From Moraxellaceae bacterium (lineage in GTDB: Bacteria > Pseudomonadota > Gammaproteobacteria > Pseudomonadales > Moraxellaceae): a DNA stretch of 6,039 nt. The notes beneath the pieces were generated by a model. That model searched no databases. It was given only the letters and a program-made list of their open reading frames with translations, and was not told the origin of the DNA. The position numbers and the translations under genes are program-made. Each line of letters begins with the position of its first letter. Positions within the stretch are counted from its first letter, which is position 1. Positions 1-4,274 of this stretch are shown here, one piece after another. The stretch is from NCBI GenBank assembly GCA_030684415.1, contig JAUXNL010000025.1:1-6039 (forward strand). Reading direction: 5' to 3'.

Positions 1-186
1 CTGGCGCAGCAGGTCGGCCCGGAGCTGAAGCGGCGCGGACTGATGTTTGTCGGTCTGGATGTCATCGGTGAGTACATCACCGAAATCAATGTGACCAGCC
101 CCACCTGTATCCGCGAGATCGATGCGCAATACGGCTTCGGCATCGCTGACCGGCTGATGGCTTGCATCGAGCACCGCCTTGGGTAG
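1..186 (+). CDS. gshB: Glutathione synthetase, C-terminal fragment (5' end outside window)
   Basis: These are the last 61 codons of an ATP-grasp enzyme that joins gamma-glutamylcysteine and glycine to form glutathione in the cytoplasm. The frame is open from base 1 and stops at TAG 184-186. The visible peptide contains the highly characteristic tail GLDVIGEYITEINVTSPTC followed by IREID. In glutathione synthetases this segment carries the Glu and Asn (here in EIN) that bind catalytic magnesium at the ATP site. The ending GIADRLMACIEHRLG is also typical of bacterial GshB. The fragment is cut only by the window edge; I see no sign that the gene is broken. The methyltransferase start lies about 57 bp downstream on the same strand, so the two may be co-transcribed. 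Identification of the family is very secure. Confidence 0.95.
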   Translation: MAQQVGPELKRRGLMFVGLDVIGEYITEINVTSPTCIREIDAQYGFGIADRLMACIEHRLG

Positions 187-243
187 CTCTCGCTACAGGC
201 GTGGATGCATCCGCAGCTTGGTCACTGACACGTACCCGTGCGC

Positions 244-927
244 ATGAATGTGCCCCTACAGCCCCTGATGAACGAACATCCCGCCCTCAGCATTGCGATC
301 CGCCAAACCCTGTCGCAAGCGCGTATCGTGCCGACGCGGCTGCCAGACTGCGGCGATCTGCAACTGTATTTGCTGGCCGACGATTTCCCACAGGAGGCGC
401 TAAGCCCTGAAGAAATGCATGCCGCGCTGCACGAACCAGCCTACTGGATTTTTTGCTGGGCTTCGGGGCTCGCACTGGCGCAAAAACTGCTGCGTGAGCC
501 TGCACTGGTCCACGGCAAAAAAGTGCTGGATTTCGGTGCCGGTTCCGGCGTTGTTGCCTGCGCCGCCGCCCTTGCCGGTGCGGCGGAGGTAGTGGCCTGC
601 GACATTGATCCGGCCTCGCTGGCCGCTTGCGCCGCGAATGCCGCCCTCAATAGGGTCAGCGTCCGCCTTGCCGGCGATTTCTTTGCCCTGGAGGAGCCAT
701 TCGACATCGTGCTCGCCGCCGATGTGCTCTATGACAAAGCCAACCACCACTTTCTGGCGGCGTTTCTGAAGCAGGCGCCGGTGGTACTCGTCGCTGATTC
801 GCGCGTAAAAGACCTGAACGTGCCGCCTTATTGCCTGACGGGAGAAGTTGACGCCGGCACGCTGCCCGACCTCAACGAATTCGACGAGTTCCGTCGCGTG
901 CGCTTCTACGGTGCTACGCGCCCGTAA
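244..927 (+). CDS. Class I SAM-dependent methyltransferase, COG3897 / ETF-beta lysine methyltransferase-like
   Basis: This is a predicted cytoplasmic protein methyltransferase of about 227 residues. Counting from the ATG at 244, the pre-domain motif EPAYWIFCWASGLALA lies near residues 64-79. It corresponds to the aromatic P-Y-W...W-G-ALA stretch of the ETFB lysine methyltransferase (METTL20-like) family. It is followed by the SAM-binding motif I VLDFGAGSGVVACAAALAGA (about 95-114), the acidic ribose-binding residue in VACDID (about 117-122), and motif II/III FDIVLAADVLYD (about 153-164). Bacterial relatives can methylate lysines on the electron transfer flavoprotein beta subunit; whether that is the substrate here is inference, since no etf gene is in view. 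The start is uncertain: GTG 238, ATG 244 and ATG 268 are all in frame, and none has a clear Shine-Dalgarno sequence. ATG 268 (MNEHPALS) would still keep every recognisable motif. The gene lies between gshB and tonB on the same strand and is strongly GC-rich. Confidence 0.85.
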   Translation: MNVPLQPLMNEHPALSIAIRQTLSQARIVPTRLPDCGDLQLYLLADDFPQEALSPEEMHAALHEPAYWIFCWASGLALAQKLLREPALVHGKKVLDFGAGSGVVACAAALAGAAEVVACDIDPASLAACAANAALNRVSVRLAGDFFALEEPFDIVLAADVLYDKANHHFLAAFLKQAPVVLVADSRVKDLNVPPYCLTGEVDAGTLPDLNEFDEFRRVRFYGATRP

Positions 928-1007
928 GCCACTGGAACGCCGTACTCATGCAAAACGCTCTCGCGAAGGGCAGGCCCTGCTGATGCTCTGACAGTTTGCC
1001 GAGAAAC

Positions 1008-1025
1008 GCCCATCCCGGGCTTTTT
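1008..1025 (+). terminator. Possible rho-independent terminator downstream of the methyltransferase gene
   Basis: The sequence GCCC (1008-1011), a 5-nt loop (ATCCC) and GGGC (1017-1020) form a short GC stem, followed at once by five T (1021-1025). It lies 80 bp after the methyltransferase stop codon and points the right way to end a gshB-methyltransferase transcript. The stem is only 4 bp, so strength is doubtful. If real, it means tonB is transcribed separately. Confidence 0.4.
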
Positions 1026-1039
1026 CAACAAGCGGCCAA

Positions 1040-1089
1040 GACAGTGCCAGGGCGCTGATCGCGGACGAAAATTCAGCGCCGAGACTGTC
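1040..1089. repeat. Interrupted inverted repeat upstream of tonB
   Basis: Two nested arms match perfectly. GGCGCTGA (1051-1058) pairs with TCAGCGCC (1073-1080) around a 14-nt loop. The outer arm GACAGT (1040-1045) pairs with ACTGTC (1084-1089) across a small 5x3 internal loop, giving 14 base pairs in total. A second copy of the outer arm, CTGACAGT at 988-995, is also a perfect 8-bp complement of ACTGTCAG at 1084-1091, so two mutually exclusive structures are possible. The element sits 120 bp before the tonB start and could be part of its leader RNA, a protein-binding site, or a remnant repeat. No T tract follows, so it is not a simple terminator. The pairing is seen directly; any function is inference. 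Confidence 0.5.
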
Positions 1090-1209
1090 AGCCTCGCCCT
1101 CAAGACCAATACGCGTCTCCTTCATGGACAATCCCGGACATGGCAGGCAGACTTGCCGCATTCCCGGCATTGGCCGGACCGACTGCAACGGCCTGACACA
1201 TAACAACAC

Positions 1210-2082
1210 ATGGCTTCTTCCGCGGCTGTTTCCTCTGGCGACCGACTCAGCTTTACGCTGTTCGTGGCGTTGGCCTTCCATGTCATTCTGGTCTTCGGTG
1301 TGGTGTTCACCGCGCCGCGTATCGAGCTGCCTCAGGTCATGGAAGTGACGCTGGCGCAGCACCAAAGCAAAGATGCCGACAAGAACGCCGACTTCCTCGC
1401 GCAAGCCAACCAGCGCGGCAGTGGTGAGCTCGACAAAGCGGCCGTCATCACCAGTCCACAGCAGTCACGCTTTCACGACAACACCATCAACGACATCCAG
1501 CCGCAGGCACAACTGGCCGCTAGCACCGCGAGTGACGAGAAGCGCCGCCAACTGGTCACCACCACCGCACGCTCCAACCGTTTGCATGACAACCGCAAGA
1601 CCAGCGAAGAGCGCGAAGAACAATCACAAATCCGTGACTCGCAGTTGGCCATGGCCTGGCAGTCGGATGAAATATCCAGCCTGGAAGCGCGACTCGCCGC
1701 AAAGAAGCAAGCCTACGCCAAGCGGCCGAAAATCCGTACGGTGTCATCGGTCTCCACCAAGCAGGATCGTGATGCGGCTTATATAGACGCCTTCCGCTCG
1801 CGCGTAGAAGAAGTTGGCAACAAGAACTATCCGCAGGAGGCGCGGCGACGCAAGCAAGAAGGGAATGTCCGGCTGCTGGTCGCGATTCTGCCGAATGGGC
1901 AGATAAAGGATGTGTTACTGCTGAAATCGTCGGGCTATCCGTTACTGGACGAAGCCGCCAAGCAGAGTGTGCGTCTGGCGGCACCATTCCAGCCCTTCCC
2001 GGCATCGATCCGGCGTGACACTGATATTCTTCAGATCATCCGTACCTGGAAATTCGCCGAACGACTGACATCAGAAAACTGA
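1210..2082 (+). CDS. tonB: TonB-family energy transducer
   Basis: This 290-residue inner-membrane protein probably spans the periplasm and passes proton-motive force from an ExbB/ExbD motor to TonB-dependent outer-membrane receptors. Residues 1-13 are cytoplasmic. Residues 15-35 form one transmembrane helix containing a His (H24, in VALAFHVILVF), as in TonB where the membrane His is functionally important. Residues 36-200 form a hydrophilic linker rich in Gln, Ser, Arg and Asp, including the segment DFLAQANQRGSGEL common in the gshB-linked gammaproteobacterial TonB proteins. Residues about 207-283 form the TonB C-terminal domain, with YPQEARR, ILPNGQIKDVLLLKSSG, YPLLDEAA and PFQPFP. It lacks the Pro-Glu/Pro-Lys spacer of classical TonB. 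ATG 1210 is chosen because it places the membrane helix near the N-terminus; no strong ribosome binding site is visible. exbB and exbD are not in the window, so its receptor partners are unknown. Confidence 0.9.
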   Translation: MASSAAVSSGDRLSFTLFVALAFHVILVFGVVFTAPRIELPQVMEVTLAQHQSKDADKNADFLAQANQRGSGELDKAAVITSPQQSRFHDNTINDIQPQAQLAASTASDEKRRQLVTTTARSNRLHDNRKTSEEREEQSQIRDSQLAMAWQSDEISSLEARLAAKKQAYAKRPKIRTVSSVSTKQDRDAAYIDAFRSRVEEVGNKNYPQEARRRKQEGNVRLLVAILPNGQIKDVLLLKSSGYPLLDEAAKQSVRLAAPFQPFPASIRRDTDILQIIRTWKFAERLTSEN

Positions 2083-2193
2083 GACTCTTGAAAAGCTACG
2101 GCATCATCCGTGGCCTGTTCAACAACCCTCATTGTGCATGACGTCACGACCCCAAACAGAGTGACGACATAGTGGAGGCCACACCCTCCACGC
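2083..2193. other. Convergent intergenic spacer
   Basis: These 111 bp separate the tonB stop from the stop of the opposing operon. Besides the hairpin at 2172-2191, they hold an 8-bp palindrome TGACGTCA (2139-2146) and a weak GTCAC/GTGAC pairing (2143-2147 with 2161-2165). No open reading frame or RNA gene is evident. In related genomes yqgE would often start shortly after tonB; no trace of it is visible here. Confidence 0.5.
2172..2191. terminator. Hairpin between convergent tonB and nucleotidyltransferase genes
   Basis: GTGGAGG (2172-2178) and CCTCCAC (2185-2191) form a perfect 7-bp stem with a 6-nt loop, 2 bp beyond the nucleotidyltransferase stop codon and 89 bp beyond the tonB stop. Its place between convergent genes suits a bidirectional transcription end, but no run of T follows on either strand. 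It could instead be a degradation-blocking 3' hairpin. Confidence 0.35.
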
Positions 2194-2841
2194 CTACTTC
2201 CAATTATTGGCAATGACACGGCGCGCCATATCAAGATCGGCGCTCGTGTCGATGTCAAACGCCTTCACGTCGCAAGCTGGCATCGGCAAAAAACGCTCGA
2301 GCGCCTGATAGACATAAATCGGCTCGTCAGTGATTATCTCAGGCTTGATGACCGCTATGCCCGTCCATTCATGACAATGATGAGGCTCGCGCGTGAATCC
2401 CGTGACGGCATCCTGATCGAGCAACGTTCTTACACCATCGCTTGTCGTATAAGAAGAAACGCCAATCAATGATTCATGACGTTCGGCTGCCGCCACAAAT
2501 CTGGCAAAACTGGCGTTTTCAATCACTGTGTCTGCATCCAGTACCAACATCCGCTCTTTCAGATGCCGCGATACCCGATGGATGCTTTGCAGCGTATTGG
2601 TGCTCGCATACTCGGGGTTCCGTACAATGATGATGTCGTTGCGAAGTGCCAGCGCATGAGCCATCACCTCCTCTTCCTGGAAGCCAACGACCAGCCATAC
2701 CGTTTCGACCCACGACAGACGCTCAATGTGATAGTCCAGCAGACTACGGCCTGCGATATCGATCAGGCATTTGGGCCTGTTCAGACCGAGGCGTGAGCCG
2801 ATGCCGGCCGCACTGATCACAGCATGTTTAATAGACGACAT
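2194..2841 (-). CDS. LicC/PntC-like sugar/choline-phosphate type nucleotidyltransferase
   Basis: This 215-residue cytoplasmic enzyme of the GT-A-fold nucleotidyltransferase family probably joins an NTP (CTP is most likely by resemblance) to a small phosphorylated or phosphonate substrate with release of pyrophosphate. The N-terminal signature ISAAGIGSRLG (9-19) is followed by RPKCLIDIAGRSLLDYHI (22-39), whose Lys (K24) is the conserved catalytic/binding lysine. VLDADTV (100-106) provides the metal-binding Asp, and NPEYASTNTLQSIH (75-88) resembles the N.Y...N...S segment of LicC-type cytidylyltransferases. FDIDTSADLDMA (195-206) matches the C-terminal acidic metal site. The length suits LicC or 2-aminoethylphosphonate cytidylyltransferase (PntC) rather than the longer hexose-1-phosphate enzymes. 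ATG 2841 has a good Shine-Dalgarno (GGAAGG on the minus strand, 2847-2852, 5-nt gap). The first 25 bp overlap the end of the HAD gene, implying coupled translation. The actual substrate is not deducible. Confidence 0.85.
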   Translation of the reverse strand: MSSIKHAVISAAGIGSRLGLNRPKCLIDIAGRSLLDYHIERLSWVETVWLVVGFQEEEVMAHALALRNDIIIVRNPEYASTNTLQSIHRVSRHLKERMLVLDADTVIENASFARFVAAAERHESLIGVSSYTTSDGVRTLLDQDAVTGFTREPHHCHEWTGIAVIKPEIITDEPIYVYQALERFLPMPACDVKAFDIDTSADLDMARRVIANNWK

Positions 2842-3422
2842 AGGGCCCTTCCGTCGTTGACGACAAAATCACTGACTTGCTTGAGCACGCGACTGGGTTC
2901 ATGGGCACCACCAAAAGCGACCCTGACGTCGGCAACCTCAAACATCGGCACATCGTTCATGCCCTCACCAATCGCCACAATCCGATGGAAGCGCTCCTTC
3001 AACCCCGCGATTGCATCGCCCTTGTTGAGAATGGCCTGAACGCCCTCAAGCGCCCCACCCTGACCCAGCTTTGCAATCGAGGTAAAGCTCGCGATGCCCA
3101 GCTTGTCGAGCATCGGCTTCACCCATACATCCAGGTTGCCGGTTACAACAAAGCATTGCTCCGGACGACTCTGGATGAATGCCATAATGTCCGGATCAAA
3201 ATCGACCTGCGTTTCAAAAACATCATGTATGGCGCTGAAGCTCACATCACGCAGCAACCGGACCCTGAGCTTGAATGACTTTTCAAACAGAATGAGCCCA
3301 TGAATTGTCGCCTCCGTTAATGCTGATATTTCATCGCTCATATCAGTTGCCGCAGCGATCAGTGGCAGCAACTCTTGCCGCGTCAGCGTTCCGTCAAGAT
3401 CAAAGCAGTAAGCCGTCGACAT
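2817..3422 (-). CDS. HAD-IB family (SerB-like) phosphatase
   Basis: This 201-residue cytoplasmic haloacid dehalogenase-superfamily hydrolase probably dephosphorylates a small molecule. Motif I is CFDLDGTLT (6-14), with nucleophile D8 and acid/base D10. Residues about 15-75 form a helical C1-type cap like that of phosphoserine phosphatase, including SFKLRVRLLRDVSF. Motif II is FVVTGN (91-96, T94), motif III is the Lys in LNKGDAI (K134), and motif IV is IGEGMNDVPMF (151-161). In motif IV the first acidic residue is Glu (E153) where Asp is usual. ATG 3422 is preferred over GTG 3425 because GGAAGG (3429-3434) is then 6 nt away rather than 3. The start shares one base with the upstream methyltransferase stop (TGATG). 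The gene overlaps the nucleotidyltransferase by 25 bp. Cluster context suggests a substrate linked to the activated headgroup rather than serine biosynthesis. This is inference. Confidence 0.87.
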   Translation of the reverse strand: MSTAYCFDLDGTLTRQELLPLIAAATDMSDEISALTEATIHGLILFEKSFKLRVRLLRDVSFSAIHDVFETQVDFDPDIMAFIQSRPEQCFVVTGNLDVWVKPMLDKLGIASFTSIAKLGQGGALEGVQAILNKGDAIAGLKERFHRIVAIGEGMNDVPMFEVADVRVAFGGAHEPSRVLKQVSDFVVNDGRALCRLLNML

Positions 3423-4186
3423 CACTCACCTTCCCGCTGCAGAATCGTGTAGTACTGCCTCGTTTCTGCACGCTTCTCCAGGGTTTCAGGAAAAAGGAAA
3501 TCACCCACTTTGCGCGCGAACCGCGCATCGACCAATGCCTGCGCGATAATTTCGTCAAGCTCGCTAATCGTCCGGTAAATAGCTGAGTACTCATCCGCAA
3601 GCTCATTTGAATAAAAACGATCCAGGGTGAAGCGCTCCTCTATTCCCACCGGCTCCCTGATATAGATACGACCATTGGGTGCACACAAACGGCCGGCATC
3701 CTGAATCAACTTCAGGCAGTCGTCATCATTCAGATAAATAAGAAGTCCGGAAATCAGGATGAGGTCATAGGGCGGCTGAAGCGCCAGCGCCTGTGGCTGT
3801 ATGTCGGTCGCCGACATGACCTGAAAGCGAAGCTGCGGGCACTCACGCAGCACTGCCTCTTGACTCGCCTTTTCAATCAGTGCTGACGAAAAGTCGATAC
3901 CCAGATACTCGACATCCGGCCGACGCTCCGCAAGAAACCAGCCCCAACGCCCGATACCACAGCCAATATCCAGAACACACTTTGCCTGCTCAGCCGCCAG
4001 AATTCCGGCGACGGCTTCCTTTTCTCGCTTATCCCGCTGCTCGACCAACTCCGGGTCATTATCCTGGTACATGGTCGTACTAAGAGCAGAACGGTAGTTG
4101 CGCCTGCCACGCTCCTCAAAGAAAGACTGCGTGGCCGCATAATCAATAGAGGTCTTCCCTCCACGTATTCGTGAACTATCTGTCAT
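3422..4186 (-). CDS. Class I SAM-dependent methyltransferase in surface-modification cluster
   Basis: This 254-residue cytoplasmic methyltransferase has a Rossmann-type SAM-binding core. Motif I is CVLDIGCGIGRWGWFL (70-85), the acidic ribose-binding residue is D98 in YLGIDFS, and the motif after strand 4 is PYDLILISGLLIYLND (139-154). IYIREPVG (174-181) is strand 5. The N-terminal part has SIDYAATQSFFEERG and a charged helix with ELVEQRDKREKEA. It has no targeting signal. The acceptor is not evident; an amine, hydroxyl or phosphate-linked small molecule would fit its place beside a cytidylyltransferase-like gene. ATG 4186 (MTDSSRIRG) is preferred to an upstream in-frame GTG at 4222, which would add 12 residues; neither has a strong ribosome binding site, though AAGAGAG lies 8 nt before ATG 4186. 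Its last codons carry the GGAAGG that serves the HAD start, so the two are coupled. Confidence 0.85.
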   Translation of the reverse strand: MTDSSRIRGGKTSIDYAATQSFFEERGRRNYRSALSTTMYQDNDPELVEQRDKREKEAVAGILAAEQAKCVLDIGCGIGRWGWFLAERRPDVEYLGIDFSSALIEKASQEAVLRECPQLRFQVMSATDIQPQALALQPPYDLILISGLLIYLNDDDCLKLIQDAGRLCAPNGRIYIREPVGIEERFTLDRFYSNELADEYSAIYRTISELDEIIAQALVDARFARKVGDFLFPETLEKRAETRQYYTILQREGE

Positions 4187-4218
4187 CTGGAACACTCTCT
4201 TGCCATGCGCATTTTTTG

Positions 4219-4249
4219 ACACCGCCCTGATTGCAACACCGCCATTGCA
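4219..4249. repeat. Imperfect tandem duplication in the spacer between membrane sulfatase-fold gene and methyltransferase
   Basis: Two adjacent copies, ACACCGCCCTGATTGCA (4219-4235) and ACACCGCCATTGCA (4236-4249), differ only by three extra bases (CTG). The junction also makes a 5-bp inverted repeat, TGCAA (4232-4236) and TTGCA (4245-4249), with an 8-nt loop. The unit sits in the 88-bp gap upstream of the methyltransferase start and slightly overlaps its alternative GTG start. Confidence 0.6.
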
Positions 4250-4274
4250 GCACTACGTCATCAGCCCGACCACA

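Larger units (their letters stand above)
928..1209. other. Non-coding spacer between the methyltransferase gene and tonB
   Basis: This stretch of 282 bp holds no convincing gene on either strand. It contains several palindromes (TCGCGA at 961-966; GCAGG-C-CCTGC at 970-980), the terminator-like hairpin at 1008-1025 and the larger inverted repeat at 1040-1089. The tonB promoter should lie here, but I see no sequence close enough to a sigma-70 consensus to call, and no Fur-box-like AT-rich palindrome. Confidence 0.5.

Noticed and set aside
1132..1177. Two TCCCGG-rich segments (1132-1147 and 1162-1177) as direct repeats
   Set aside because: Only 12 of 16 positions agree and the spacer is GC-rich; too weak to call a repeat or binding site.
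1122..1310. Small minus-strand reading frame with many cysteines near its C-terminus (CCYVSGRC...CRECGKSAC)
   Set aside because: Its first half is antisense to the tonB coding start, it has no ribosome binding site, and the Cys spacing matches no metal-binding family I recognise; most likely a chance reading of the GC-rich complementary strand.
946..1404. 152-codon minus-strand reading frame covering the spacer and the tonB start
   Set aside because: No recognisable domain, antisense to tonB over a third of its length, composition rich in Arg/Gly/His as expected for a shadow frame.
2139..2146. TGACGTCA palindrome as an operator
   Set aside because: An 8-bp palindrome alone between convergent genes, with no promoter nearby to regulate; chance is sufficient.
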